Part shown: positions 20,111 through 31,990 of the stretch, piece by piece
Layout of the letters: each line of letters opens with the position of its first letter
Numbering within the stretch: the stretch's first letter is position 1
Assembly: GCF_001425175.1 (NCBI RefSeq)
Contig: NZ_LMDV01000001.1
Coordinates: 248,001-312,000, forward strand
Origin: Nocardioides sp. Root1257
GTDB lineage: Bacteria > Actinomycetota > Actinomycetes > Propionibacteriales > Nocardioidaceae
Direction: 5' to 3'
DNA: 64,000 bases
Notes under the pieces: generated by a model
The model's database searches: none
The model's input: the letters and a program-made list of their open reading frames with translations, nothing else
Told to the model about the DNA's origin: nothing
Made by a program: the position numbers and the translations under genes

Positions 20111-21631
20111 ATGGGCGATCGCGTGGTTGATCCGACGTTCACCTCACTCCCCTACCGCGGCCTCGGAGACGCGGCGCTCGCTCGGGCAGCCGAGCTCGGC
20201 GCCAGCCATGCCGACTTCCGGTTCGAGCGGGTGCGCTACCAGGAGCTGACGGTCCGCGACGGCGTCCTCCAGGGCGCCAGCGACACGGAGGACCTCGGCT
20301 TCGCGGTCCGGGTCGTCCACGGCGGCGCCTGGGGCTTCGCCGCCGGAGTCGTGCTCAGCGTCGACGAGGCCGTCCGGGTCGCCGAGACCGCCGTCGCGGT
20401 GGCGCAGGTGTCGGCCGGGATGACCCGCCGCCCGGTCGAGCTCGCGCCGGAGCCGACGTACGACGACGTCACCTGGGTCTCCGCCTACGAGATCGACCCG
20501 TTCGAGGTGTCCGTCGCCGAGAAGGCCGCGGTCCTCGTCGACTGGGCGACGCGCCTCCGCACCGGCGCGGCCGTCGAGCACGCCTCCGCCCACCTGCTGC
20601 AGGTGCACGAGTGCAAGTACTACGCCGACCTCCTCGGCACCCGCACCACCCAGCAGCGGGTCCGGCTGGCGCCGGGCTTCGAGGCGATGGGGTCCGGGGC
20701 CGACACGTTCGACTCGATGGCGAGCATCGCCCCGCCGGTCGGCCGTGGCTGGGAGTACCTCGCGGGCGGACCGGACGCCTGGGACTGGGACAGCGAGATC
20801 GAGGAGGTGCCGGAGCTGCTCGCCGAGAAGCTCAAGGCGCCCAGCGTCGAGGCCGGCACCTACGACCTCGTCATCCACCCGTCCAACCTCTGGCTCACCA
20901 TCCACGAGTCGATCGGCCACGCCACCGAGCTCGACCGCGCGCTCGGCTACGAGGCCAACTACGCCGGCACCTCGTTCGCGACCCCCGACCAGCTCGGCAC
21001 GCTCCAGTACGGCTCCCCCGTCATGCACGTCACCGGCGACCGCACCCAGCCGCACGGGCTCGCCACGATCGGGTACGACGACGAGGGCGTCGCCACGCAG
21101 AGCTGGGACATCGTCAAGGACGGCGTCTTCCGCGGCTACCAGCTGGACCGCTCGATGGGCGCCATGCACCCCGAGCTGAACGATCATCGCTCCAACGGCT
21201 GTGCCTATGCCGACTCCCCGGGTCACATCCCCATCCAGCGGATGGCCAACGTGTCGCTCCAGGCCGGGCCCGACGGTCCGGGCACCGAGGAGCTGATCGG
21301 CCGCGTCGAGCGCGGGCTGTACGTCGTGGGTGACAAGTCGTGGAGCATCGACATGCAGCGCTTCAACTTCCAGTTCACCGGGCAGCGCTTCTACACGATC
21401 CGGGACGGCGAGCTGGTCGGGCAGGTCCGCGACGCGGCGTACCAGGCCACCACGACCGACTTCTGGCGCTCGATGGAGGCGGTCGGCGGGCCGGACACCT
21501 GGGTCCTGGGCGGCGCGTTCAACTGCGGCAAGGCCCAACCCGGGCAGGTGGCGTCGGTCAGCCACGGCTGCCCGACGGCGCTCTTCCGCGGCGTCCGCAT
21601 CCTCAACACCGTCGCCGAGGGAGGCAACTGA
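20111..21631 (+). CDS. tldD: TldD-type metalloprotease
   Basis: A 506-residue TldD/PmbA superfamily protein carrying the HExxxH metal site at His265-Glu266-His270 (HESIGH). TldD forms a heterodimer with TldE/PmbA that degrades unfolded peptides and matures modified peptides such as microcin B17 in E. coli; native targets in actinobacteria are unknown. ATG is 6 nt after TAGGTT (20099-20104), leaderless. Stop and next start overlap as TGATG. Confidence 0.93.
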   Translation: MGDRVVDPTFTSLPYRGLGDAALARAAELGASHADFRFERVRYQELTVRDGVLQGASDTEDLGFAVRVVHGGAWGFAAGVVLSVDEAVRVAETAVAVAQVSAGMTRRPVELAPEPTYDDVTWVSAYEIDPFEVSVAEKAAVLVDWATRLRTGAAVEHASAHLLQVHECKYYADLLGTRTTQQRVRLAPGFEAMGSGADTFDSMASIAPPVGRGWEYLAGGPDAWDWDSEIEEVPELLAEKLKAPSVEAGTYDLVIHPSNLWLTIHESIGHATELDRALGYEANYAGTSFATPDQLGTLQYGSPVMHVTGDRTQPHGLATIGYDDEGVATQSWDIVKDGVFRGYQLDRSMGAMHPELNDHRSNGCAYADSPGHIPIQRMANVSLQAGPDGPGTEELIGRVERGLYVVGDKSWSIDMQRFNFQFTGQRFYTIRDGELVGQVRDAAYQATTTDFWRSMEAVGGPDTWVLGGAFNCGKAQPGQVASVSHGCPTALFRGVRILNTVAEGGN

Positions 21632-23025
21632 TGACGACCCCGGTGACGCCCCAGTCCTTCGTGGAGCACGCGCTCGCGACCTCGATCGCCGACGACTGCG
21701 TCGTGATCGTCCACGACAAGACGAGCGCCAACCTGCGCTGGGCCAACAACACCCTGACGACCAACGGCGTGATGCACGGACTCCACGTCACCGTCATCGC
21801 GTTCATCCGCAGTGCCGACGGGGTGTCGACAGGCTCGGTCACCGGGACGGCGACCGACCAGGCGGGCGTCACGACGCTCGTCCAGGCAGCCGATGCCGCC
21901 GCCCGGGCCGCCTCCCCCGCCGAGGACGCCGCCGACCTGGTCCGCGACGCCACGTCGCCGGACTGGGACGACGCCCCGGTCCCGACGGACATCCACGTGT
22001 ACGACGCGCTGGCGCCGGCCCTGGGCGAGGCCTTCGGCCGGGCCGCCGGGGACGACCGCGTGCTCTACGGCTTCGTCAACCACGAGATGACGACGACGTA
22101 CCTCGGCTCGACCACCGGGCTGCGGCTGCGTCACGTGCAGCCCACCGGCCACTACGGCTGCACCGGCAAGCCGACCGACCTCTCGACGAGCGCGTGGGTC
22201 GGCGGCGCGACGCGCGACTTCACCGACGTGGACCCGCTCGCGTTCGACGCCGAGCTGGCCCGTCGGATCGGCTGGGCGAAGCGGCGCGTCGACCTGCCGG
22301 CCGGCCGCTACGACACGATCCTCCCGCCGAGCGCCGTCGCCGACCTGATGATCGACGCCTACTGGTACGCCGGGGCGCGGGTCGCCCACGAGGGGCAGTC
22401 GGTCTACAGCCGGCGCGGCGGAGGCACCCGCGTCGGTGAGCAGATCGCCTCGACCGGGGTGAACCTCTTCTCCGACCCGGCGTACGACGGGCTCCAGTGC
22501 GCGCCGTTCACGGTGGCCTCGCGGTCGGGCAACGAGTCCTCGGTCTTCGACAACGGCCTGCCCCTCTCCCGGACCGACTGGATCCGCGACGGCGAGCTCA
22601 CCGCCCTGCTCCAGACGCGGCACTCCGCGGCGATGACGGAGCTGCCGGTGACCCCGGGCATCGACAACCTGGTGCTCTCGGTCGACAGCGGCAGCGGGAC
22701 CGAGGCGGACCTGGTGGCCGGCACCGAGCGCGGCCTGCTGCTGACGTGCCTCTGGTACATCCGCGAGGTGGACCCGCAGTCCCTGCTGCTCACGGGGCTC
22801 ACCCGCGACGGCGTCTACCTGGTCGAGGGCGGCGAGATCACCGGCGTCGTGAACAACTTCCGGTTCAACGACAGCCCGGTCGACCTGCTCCGCCGGTTCA
22901 CGCACGCGTCGGCGACCGTCCCGAGCTTCAGCCGCGAGTGGGGCGACGACTACTTCTCCCGTACGGCGACGCCGGCGTTGCGGGTCCCCGACTTCAACAT
23001 GTCGAGCGTCTCCCAGGCCCAGTAG
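21631..23025 (+). CDS. pmbA: PmbA/TldE-type metalloprotease partner
   Basis: A 464-residue protein of the same superfamily as the upstream gene but without the HExxxH motif, as expected for the non-catalytic TldE/PmbA subunit. Family stretches include [34 protein letters not shown] and the C-terminal [14 protein letters not shown]. The one-base overlap with tldD implies equal synthesis of the two subunits. No precursor peptide gene is seen nearby. Confidence 0.92.
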   Translation: MTTPVTPQSFVEHALATSIADDCVVIVHDKTSANLRWANNTLTTNGVMHGLHVTVIAFIRSADGVSTGSVTGTATDQAGVTTLVQAADAAARAASPAEDAADLVRDATSPDWDDAPVPTDIHVYDALAPALGEAFGRAAGDDRVLYGFVNHEMTTTYLGSTTGLRLRHVQPTGHYGCTGKPTDLSTSAWVGGATRDFTDVDPLAFDAELARRIGWAKRRVDLPAGRYDTILPPSAVADLMIDAYWYAGARVAHEGQSVYSRRGGGTRVGEQIASTGVNLFSDPAYDGLQCAPFTVASRSGNESSVFDNGLPLSRTDWIRDGELTALLQTRHSAAMTELPVTPGIDNLVLSVDSGSGTEADLVAGTERGLLLTCLWYIREVDPQSLLLTGLTRDGVYLVEGGEITGVVNNFRFNDSPVDLLRRFTHASATVPSFSREWGDDYFSRTATPALRVPDFNMSSVSQAQ

Positions 23026-23114
23026 GGAAAAGCTCGCTGTCGCATGCAACCGGACGAGGGGGCCGGGCGTATCCCGTGTGTTCGATCAACCACCCACACG
23101 GAAAGCGAAAAGTC

Positions 23115-23666
23115 ATGCGAACCCAGCTCATCACGGGCGCCCTGGCCGTCGCCGCGACCTCCGCCCTCATCGGGCTGGGCACGGCACCGGGCAGCGCCCA
23201 GACCCTCGACCCGAAGCCCGACCCGATGCAGCCCGGCACCTCACGCGAGGTCGGCAAGGTGCTCGAGTGCACCGGCTCGGCGGGCCGGACCCCGGTCCGC
23301 GCGAACCTCTACCAGAACAAGACCTACGGCAACTTCCTCGAGGTGCTGGTCAACGACGGGCGGGCCGGGGAGGCCGGCGCGTCGCGCGAGGCCGCCAAGC
23401 CGTTCGTCGTCGGCACCAAGGTGCGTGCGGCCGCTCGGATCGACGGCACCAGGATCGTCATCAAGGGCCTCGCCAGGCCGACCGGCGAGGTCAAGAAGGT
23501 CAAGGAGGTCGTCGAGGACGCCGGGCTCCGGATCGTCTCGGCCGGCACCCACCGGCTGCTCGAGCCGGTCCTCACCGTCAGCTACGACGGCCGCACCGGC
23601 CGGCTCACCTGCGACAGCGCCTTCGCGTTCAACCTGAAGGTGACGAAGACGTCCATCGTCGACTGA
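23115..23666 (+). CDS. Secreted protein of unknown function
   Basis: A 183-residue protein with a Sec signal peptide ending at GSAQ near residue 29. The mature domain has two cysteines (LECTGS and LTCDSAF) spaced to close a disulfide across a beta-rich fold, plus a Lys/Val-rich middle (KKVKEVVED). No enzyme motif. A GAAAGCGAAAAG purine stretch precedes the ATG. A short inverted repeat (CCGTGTG...CACACGG) lies about 20 bp upstream. Confidence 0.72.
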   Translation: MRTQLITGALAVAATSALIGLGTAPGSAQTLDPKPDPMQPGTSREVGKVLECTGSAGRTPVRANLYQNKTYGNFLEVLVNDGRAGEAGASREAAKPFVVGTKVRAAARIDGTRIVIKGLARPTGEVKKVKEVVEDAGLRIVSAGTHRLLEPVLTVSYDGRTGRLTCDSAFAFNLKVTKTSIVD

Positions 23667-23739
23667 GCGAAAACCCCTCGGGCGAGGGCGTTGCTGCCAT
23701 AGCCTCTCCGCGACCACTGCACCTCGGGAACGGAGTCCC

Positions 23740-24501
23740 ATGCGCACCAGCGCCCTCGTCCGGATCACCGGCGGCCTCGCGGCCGCCCTCCTCGGCGTCA
23801 CCCTCCTCGGCAGCGCTCCGTCGTACGCCGACGAGCCGCCACTCCCCGTCGTCGTGGACGACACGGTCTCGATCTACCCGGGTCAGAGTGCCGAGCTCAA
23901 CGTCCTCGCCAACGACTCCTCGCCGTCCGGCGACGACCTGGCGCTGTGCCGCTTCCCCTCGCCCGACCTGGCGGGCACCAAGATCCCCACGGTCATGGCG
24001 CTGGACGAGGGATCGGCCGGGATCGGCGATCCCGGCGACCTCGCCGTCGTCTCGACCCCGCGGGCGCACGGCACCCACGTCATCGACTACTACGTCTGCG
24101 ACCACACCCACCTGGTACCCGCCCACCTGACCGTCACGATCCTTCCGGTCGCGCCCGTCGTGGTGCACAAGATCGCCGGCAAGCCCGGCCGGCTGAGCGT
24201 GACCAACAAGAACACCGCGTCGATCAGCTTCTGGTACGGCGACCCGCACGCCGCGCGTCCCGACGCCCGGGTCCGGATCCCCGCCGGCGCCACCCGCACC
24301 GTGCCGGTCCGCCGCCACAAGATCGTCTGGCTGGCCCTGATCGGGACCAGCGGCGGCAAGTCCTCGCTGCTCGGCTCCCCGGGCATCGCCGACATGGGCG
24401 TCGTCCGCGACATCCGCCTGCGCCCCGGCACCGAGCTCCCGCCGCCGCCGAAGCACCCGGAGCTCCGGACCGGCAGCTGGTACGCCGCGCTCAGCCGATG
24501 A
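23740..24501 (+). CDS. Secreted Ig/cadherin-like protein, paralogue 1
   Basis: A 253-residue exported protein: signal peptide to about residue 30 (SYADEPP), then a domain opening VVVDDTVSIYPGQSAELNVLAND, the sort of strand seen in bacterial cadherin/Ig-like repeats, with two conserved cysteines (LCRFP and YYVCD). A second domain from KPGRLSVTNKN ends in GIADMGVVRDIRLRPG. The next gene is a clear paralogue with the same order and cysteines. GGAG precedes the ATG. The two genes overlap by 4 bp (ATGA). Function unknown; surface structural or adhesive role is a guess. Confidence 0.78.
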   Translation: MRTSALVRITGGLAAALLGVTLLGSAPSYADEPPLPVVVDDTVSIYPGQSAELNVLANDSSPSGDDLALCRFPSPDLAGTKIPTVMALDEGSAGIGDPGDLAVVSTPRAHGTHVIDYYVCDHTHLVPAHLTVTILPVAPVVVHKIAGKPGRLSVTNKNTASISFWYGDPHAARPDARVRIPAGATRTVPVRRHKIVWLALIGTSGGKSSLLGSPGIADMGVVRDIRLRPGTELPPPPKHPELRTGSWYAALSR

Positions 24502-25283
24502 ACCGCCGCTCCGTGCCTGCGGCGGCCGTGCTCGCCGTCGTCCTCACTGCCGCCGCCATCGCACCGGCCCACGCCGCCCAGGCGACCGCGCCCGACCCGG
24601 ACGCACCCGTGGTGACCAACGACGCCATCGCGATCTATCCGCACGGCATGGCGATCGTGGACGTGCTGTCCAACGACGTCGATCCCGGGGACCCGGACGG
24701 ATCCCAGCTCCAGCTGTGCCGGCTCCCGAGCCTCGACCTGTCCGGGGTCGTCGGTGCCGGCGACATCCCGCCCGTGCTCGCGGCCGACGCCGGCGGGCTG
24801 TTCGGATCGGCCGGCGACATGGCGGTCATCGCGACCCGCAGCCGGCTCTCGAAGCCCTTCGAGATCGACTACTTCGTCTGCAACACGACCCGTCTGACCC
24901 CGGCTGTCCTGACCGTGACGATGCTGCCGACGAAGCCGGTGACGGTACGCAAGGTGCCGGGCAAGCCCGGCCGGGTCACGGTCACCAACCACAACGACAA
25001 GCGCGTCATGTGGGCGTGGTCGTCGCGTCGCAGTGGCGGCGGGCGCACCGTACCGGCCCACGGCACGCGCACCATCAAGGTGCACAGCAGGACGATCCGG
25101 TGGGCCGCGGAGATCGGCAACGAGCGCAACTCGGGGATCGCCGACCGCGGTGTCGTCCGCAACATCAAGCTCGACCCCCGCGACCAGGGCGGGGCCGGCG
25201 ACGACAGCGAGGACAGCGCCGACAGCCAGGTCATCGTGGGCTACCCGGGCTACTTCCGACACCAGCTGGCGCGACTGGGCTGA
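24498..25283 (+). CDS. Secreted Ig/cadherin-like protein, paralogue 2
   Basis: A 261-residue exported protein, signal peptide to about residue 27 (AHAAQ). It aligns with the upstream gene over its length: AIAIYPHGMAIVDVLSND, LCRLPS, YFVCN, KPGRVTVTNHND and GIADRGVVRNIKLDPR. The C-terminus differs, with an acidic DDSEDSADS stretch and a final GYPGYFRHQL. The pair arose by tandem duplication and is co-translated. Convergent with the serine hydrolase gene, 6 bp away. Confidence 0.78.
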   Translation: MNRRSVPAAAVLAVVLTAAAIAPAHAAQATAPDPDAPVVTNDAIAIYPHGMAIVDVLSNDVDPGDPDGSQLQLCRLPSLDLSGVVGAGDIPPVLAADAGGLFGSAGDMAVIATRSRLSKPFEIDYFVCNTTRLTPAVLTVTMLPTKPVTVRKVPGKPGRVTVTNHNDKRVMWAWSSRRSGGGRTVPAHGTRTIKVHSRTIRWAAEIGNERNSGIADRGVVRNIKLDPRDQGGAGDDSEDSADSQVIVGYPGYFRHQLARLG

Positions 25284-25289
25284 GCGCCG

Positions 25290-26638
25290 TCAGCCCGGGT
25301 GACCACCCGGGATCGGCGCCTCCGGGTCGTACGGCGTCCGCGTGTAGATGAACGTCGCGACCTCGAGGTGTCCGACGCTGCCGTCCGCACGGCGTACGAC
25401 GTGCAGCTCCTCGCCGGCGTGGTAGCCCGACACCCCGACCACCCGGCCGTCGCGCACCTCGAAGACGTGCGGCGCCACGCCGCCCGGCTTGGAGATGTGG
25501 AGACGGTCGCCGACCATCTCGGCGACCTGGGGCGTGTTGCCCCAGTGCCAGACGCCGGGGACCCCGGCGAGCTCGGGCGGTACGCCGGCTGACGGGCGCC
25601 ACGGCTCGGCCAGCGTCGGCTCCTGGCTCTCGAGCTCGTCGAGCAGCTCCATCACGAGAGCGGCCGGCGAGTAGCCGGTCGTCGCGTTGGCGAGGACGGC
25701 CCCGCCGGTGCGGCGCTTGCGGTCGACGAGAACCGTGGCGATGAAACCGGGCATCGAGCCGGTGTGCCCGGCGAGCGTCCCGGAGCCACCCGCGAACACC
25801 TGGAAGCCCAGGCCGTGCACGGACTTCAGGCCGTCCTCGGGCGAGCCCGACTGTGGCACGTAGGCCCGGTCGAGCTCGGCGATCGACAGCACCTCCGGGT
25901 GGCCCTGGCCGAGGAAGGCGGCGTACGTCACGAGGTCCTGGATGGTCGCCCAGACCTGACCGGCCGGCGCCATCGCGCCCGTGTCGGTCGCCGGCTCGGC
26001 GAGCAACGTCCCGTCGTACGGGTGCACCGACTGGCCCTGGGCGGACGCACCCTCGGGGAGGTACGACGTGCGGCGCATGCCGAGCGGCGCGAGGATCCGC
26101 TGCTGCACGGCCTCCCACCAGGTGGTGCCGAGCAGCCGGGCGACGAGCTCGCCGAGCAGCGCGTAGCCCAGGTTGGAGTAGTGGAACCGCTCCCCCGGGC
26201 CGAAGACGCCACGGGTGCCGTCGTTGAGCGACGTCAGCTCGTCGAACGAGAGACCGGCGGACCGCTCCCACCACGACCCGACCGGCTCGGACTGCATCCC
26301 GGAGCTGTGCGCGAGCAGCGTGCGCAGCGTGCGGTCGCCATACCCGATGCCGCCGGTTCCGACGTCACCGAGCACCACCGAGGCCGGGTCGTCGAGCGCG
26401 ATCCGGCCGTCACGCACCAGCTGCAGCACGAGCACGGCGGTCATCGTCTTGGTGATCGACCCGATCCGGTACTGCACGTCGTGCGGGTCGTGCCCGGGCA
26501 CCGCCGGGCCGCCGTACGTCCCGAACCAGACCGGCTCGCCATCGCGGACCAGCCCGCCGACGACCGACGGGAGCCTCCCGGCCGACTGGGCGTGTGCGAG
26601 TCGGCCCAGCAGCCGCCGAGCGGTGAGGTCCGCGACGC

Positions 26639-26642
<4 letters not shown>
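25290..26642 (-). CDS. Serine hydrolase of the beta-lactamase / class C PBP family
   Basis: A 450-residue protein. The SxxK nucleophile motif is SITK (in [10 protein letters not shown]), the second motif is YSNLGY and the third HTGSMPG, matching class C beta-lactamase/esterase EstB-type enzymes. A C-terminal beta-rich domain of about 100 residues follows the catalytic domain. No signal peptide, so an intracellular esterase or peptidase is more likely than drug resistance. The GTG start overlaps the gcvP stop by 4 bp, placing it in the gcvP transcript. Confidence 0.87.
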
Positions 26643-29509
<2,867 letters not shown>

Positions 29510-29568
29510 CTGGTGGGCTCCTCGAAGATCGTTCGGGTGCCTCCCCCTCTGTCGCACCGCCGTTGGCG

Positions 29569-29680
29569 CTTCAGAGTGCCTGACCCGCACGGTCCGGTGG
29601 CCTGAGAGGTTCCGGGGAGGAATTGCCCCTTCGGCGCCCCGCCCCTCGCGATGACCCACGAGATCCGGGGACTCTCCCGT
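29569..29680 (-). promoter_or_regulatory. Glycine riboswitch upstream of gcvP
   Basis: On the minus strand the leader reads GGGAGAG (29678-29672), then GCGCCGAAGGGGCAA (29636-29622) and CTCTCAGGC (29608-29600) and ends with CACTCTGAAG near 29569, the ordered conserved blocks of the glycine aptamer. Only one full set is present, so this is a single-aptamer type. About 60 nt separate it from the gcvP start, including the ribosome binding site. Confidence 0.9.
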
Positions 29681-29730
29681 GCAGGAGTGTCAGCACCGCC
29701 CAATCTACCGGGCCCGCACCCGCAAACACG

Positions 29731-29767
29731 ACATCGGCCCGCCGCCACGAGGGCGACGGGCCGATGT
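29731..29767 (-). terminator. Hairpin between merR and gcvP leader
   Basis: ACATCGGCCCG (29731-29741) pairs exactly with CGGGCCGATGT (29757-29767), with a further short GC stem in the loop. It lies after the merR stop and before the riboswitch, so it probably ends the upstream transcript. Confidence 0.7.
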
Positions 29768-29779
29768 TCAGGTCAAACG

Positions 29780-29818
29780 GTGGTTGAGGAAGTTGCGCAG
29801 CAACTGTCTCGAAACCAC
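29780..29818. repeat. Nested palindrome at the merR stop codon
   Basis: GTGGTT...AACCAC enclose an inner AGTTGC-GCA-GCAACT dyad; the outer arm reaches the stop codon of the MerR gene. It looks like a REP-type intergenic palindrome, though only this one copy is visible here. It may also act as an mRNA 3' end. Confidence 0.5.
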
Positions 29819-30411
29819 TACCCGGTCTTGCGGGCCGCGCGGCGGGCAGCGAGCTCGTCACCGGCGAGCGGCTCGGCCTCGACCTCGGCGGTGCGCTCGG
29901 AGGGCAGCTCGGCGAGGGTGCCCTCGATCTCGTTCCAGACGCCGCCGATGGCGATGCCGAACACGCCCTGACCGCCCTGGAGGAGGTCGATGATCTCTTC
30001 GTTGTTCGTGCACTCGTAGACCGAGACCCCGTCGCTCATCAGGGTGACCCGGGTGAGGTCGTCGGTGCCCCGCTCGCGCAGGTGCTGGACCGCCGTACGG
30101 ATCTGCTGCAGGGAGATGCCGGCGTCGAGCAGGCGCTTGACGACCTTGAGCAGCAGGATGTCCTGGAACGAGTAGAGCCGCTGCGACCCGGAGCCCTTGG
30201 CGCCGCGCACGGTGGGCTCGATCAGGCCGGTGCGGGCCCAGTAGTCGAGCTGGCGGTAGGTGATGCCGGCGGCATTGCACGCGGTCGGACCGCGGTAGCC
30301 GGTGTCACTGGGCAACGGAGAGACGTCGTCGGTGAAGAGCAGGCCCTGCTCCTCGGCCTCCTGGGCAGCATGCGCCGTGTCAGCGTCGTGCTGCTGCTCG
30401 TTCTCTTTCAC
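29818..30411 (-). CDS. MerR family regulator (second MerR of the garA locus)
   Basis: A 197-residue regulator. The winged-helix MerR domain covers about residues 38-110: GYRGPTACNAAGITYRQLDYW, then KGSGSQRLYSFQDILLLKVVKRLLDAGISLQQI-type helices. A C-terminal domain follows without metal-binding cysteines. It corresponds by position and sequence type to mycobacterial Rv1830. The GTG at 30411 has GGAGGA upstream. A perfect dyad at 30566-30588 lies in the gap before it and may be its or FtsR's operator. Confidence 0.85.
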   Translation of the reverse strand: MKENEQQHDADTAHAAQEAEEQGLLFTDDVSPLPSDTGYRGPTACNAAGITYRQLDYWARTGLIEPTVRGAKGSGSQRLYSFQDILLLKVVKRLLDAGISLQQIRTAVQHLRERGTDDLTRVTLMSDGVSVYECTNNEEIIDLLQGGQGVFGIAIGGVWNEIEGTLAELPSERTAEVEAEPLAGDELAARRAARKTG

Positions 30412-30565
30412 GCGGTCCTCCGAGGGCTACTCCGTCGATCGTAACTCTCCGGGGAAGGTGCCGATCGGCCTGAGAAGCGGGCGTCACAGCGGTGGAGTTA
30501 CAACAGAGACAGTTCAAGGTAGGCCGCGACCGACCACCCGTCAAAGACGCTGTCGGCGTGTCGGA

Positions 30566-30588
30566 ACCCTCAACCTCAGGTTGAGGGT
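30566..30588. promoter_or_regulatory. Perfect dyad, candidate MerR-type operator
   Basis: ACCCTCAA-N7-TTGAGGGT, a perfect 8-bp inverted repeat with a 7-nt centre. The same CCTCAA-N7-TTGAGG core recurs at 32536-32554 in front of garA. The size and sequence resemble MerR-class sites such as the SoxR box. It lies in the 318-bp gap upstream of merR. Confidence 0.55.
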
Positions 30589-30599
30589 CAGGGCTGGCC

Positions 30600-30722
30600 G
30601 TGCGGGTTTCGGCGGTCAGCCGGTGAAACCCGCACGACGCGCCGCACCAGGTCGGCGCGTCCCGCGGGTCTTGGCTGACAGGTGTGCGGGTTTTGGCGGC
30701 CAGCCGGTGAAACCCGCACGAC
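30600..30722. repeat. Two 39-bp hairpin repeats with a hairpin spacer
   Basis: Copy A (30600-30638) and copy B (30684-30722) are near identical; each is closed by GTGCGGGTTT / AAACCCGCAC arms. The spacer contains its own perfect stem GACGCGCCG / CGGCGCGTC (30636-30661). Copy B ends 7 bp from the stop of the bifunctional nuclease gene and could terminate it. Together with the dyad upstream it fills the 30412-30729 gap; no gene is seen there. Confidence 0.85.
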
Positions 30723-30729
30723 ACTCCGC

Positions 30730-31203
30730 TCAGCCCTGGGGCGACTCGAAGTCCTCGGGCGTCACCTGGTCGAGGAACTCGCGGAACTTCTCGACCTCGT
30801 CCTCCTGCTCGGCGGGCACGGCGAGACCGGCCTCGTCGAGGACGTCGTCCGCGCAGACGATCCGGGTGCCGGTGCGCAGGGCCAGGGCGATCGAGTCCGA
30901 GGGGCGGGCGCTCACCTCGGCGCCGGAGCCGAAGACCAGGTTGGCGAAGAAGACGCCGTCCTTGACCTCGGTGATCTGGACCTCGGTCAGCTCGTTGCCG
31001 GTGGCCTCGAGCACGTCCTTCATCAGGTCGTGCGTCAGCGGCCGCGGCGGGACGACGCCCTGCTGGGCGAAGGCGATCGCGGTCGCCTCGACGGCGCCGA
31101 TCCAGATGGGCAGGTAGCGGTCACCCGACACCTCCCGCAACAGCACGATCGGCTGGTTGGAGGGCATCTCGACCCTGACTCCCAAGACATCGACTTCGCG
31201 CAC
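30730..31203 (-). CDS. Bifunctional nuclease family protein (DUF151)
   Basis: A 157-residue protein matching the BFN/DUF151 family: MREVDVLGVRVEMPSNQPIVLL at the start, LPIWIGAVEATAIAFA, and the SARPSDSIALALRTGTRI block. Family members bind and cleave nucleic acids in plants and are of unclear role in bacteria; the mycobacterial counterpart is Rv1829. It follows ftsR by 43 bp and belongs to the garA-ftsR-bfn transcription unit. Confidence 0.9.
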   Translation of the reverse strand: MREVDVLGVRVEMPSNQPIVLLREVSGDRYLPIWIGAVEATAIAFAQQGVVPPRPLTHDLMKDVLEATGNELTEVQITEVKDGVFFANLVFGSGAEVSARPSDSIALALRTGTRIVCADDVLDEAGLAVPAEQEDEVEKFREFLDQVTPEDFESPQG

Positions 31204-31246
31204 GCGTTCACCCTACTCCGGGGCGGTGAGCTCGTCGGGGCGCCGC

Positions 31247-31990
31247 TCAGGACGTGCGTAGACCGGCCTTGACCAGGGTGGCGTGCAGGCGCACCGAGAG
31301 CGCGGCGATCTCGCTGACGGTCTCCTCGGCACGGGCCTTGGCCGCCGCGTCGCGGCCGCGCTTGTGGGGCGCCACGACCTGCTCGACCAGCCCCACCTCG
31401 CGATCGGCCGAGGTCTTGAAGGCGCGCAGGTGCCGCGGCTCGAACCCGAAGTCGGCCAGCTCGCGCGCGGTCTGGGCGATGACCAGGGCATCGGTGTCGT
31501 AGTGACCGGTCCGCGAGGGCGTCACGAGGGCGTACTGCTCCAGCTCGCCGAGCAGCTCCTCGGAGACCTCGGCGATCTTCAGCAGCTCACGGCGCGACAG
31601 GCGGACGTTGTCACGCCGCAGGAACGACTCGGGGCTCGGCATGCCGTCCGCGGCCAGCGCCACCTGCGGGACGGTCGGCACCACCGGCTCGATCGGCGGC
31701 GGCTCCAGCCCGCGGTCGATCGCGTCCAGGTGCTCCCCGATCACCCGCAGCGGCAGGTAGTGGTCGCGCTGCATGCGCAGCACGTAGCGGAGCCGCTCGA
31801 CGTCCTCGACCGAGAACTTCCGGTAGCCGGCGGCGGTCCGCTCGGGCTTGATCAGCCCCTTGTCCTCGAGGAAGCGGATCTTGGGGATGGTGATGCCAGG
31901 GAAGTCCGGGCGGAGCCGGTCGAGGACCTCTCCGATGTTCATCCGGGCCCGCGGCGCCGAGCCCGCCGCAGCGCCAGCGACGGTGCTCAC
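31247..31990 (-). CDS. ftsR: MerR family regulator FtsR
   Basis: A 247-residue MerR protein with NIGEVLDRLRPDFPGITIPKIRFLED as first helix-turn-helix, then AAGYRKFSVEDVERLRYVLRMQR (wing and helix). This N-terminus and the place between garA and bfn identify it as the orthologue of Rv1828/FtsR, which in Corynebacterium activates ftsZ. GTG overlaps the garA stop by 4 bp, so the two are co-translated. The C-terminal half is helical and has no metal site. Confidence 0.87.
   Translation of the reverse strand: MSTVAGAAAGSAPRARMNIGEVLDRLRPDFPGITIPKIRFLEDKGLIKPERTAAGYRKFSVEDVERLRYVLRMQRDHYLPLRVIGEHLDAIDRGLEPPPIEPVVPTVPQVALAADGMPSPESFLRRDNVRLSRRELLKIAEVSEELLGELEQYALVTPSRTGHYDTDALVIAQTARELADFGFEPRHLRAFKTSADREVGLVEQVVAPHKRGRDAAAKARAEETVSEIAALSVRLHATLVKAGLRTS

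Noticed and set aside
23115..25283. Toxin or contact-dependent inhibition locus
   Set aside because: The proteins are secreted and tandem but show no toxin domain, immunity partner or repeat-rich stalk.
29510..29568. Second glycine aptamer
   Set aside because: Only one set of the conserved blocks is present; the remaining leader is too short for another aptamer.
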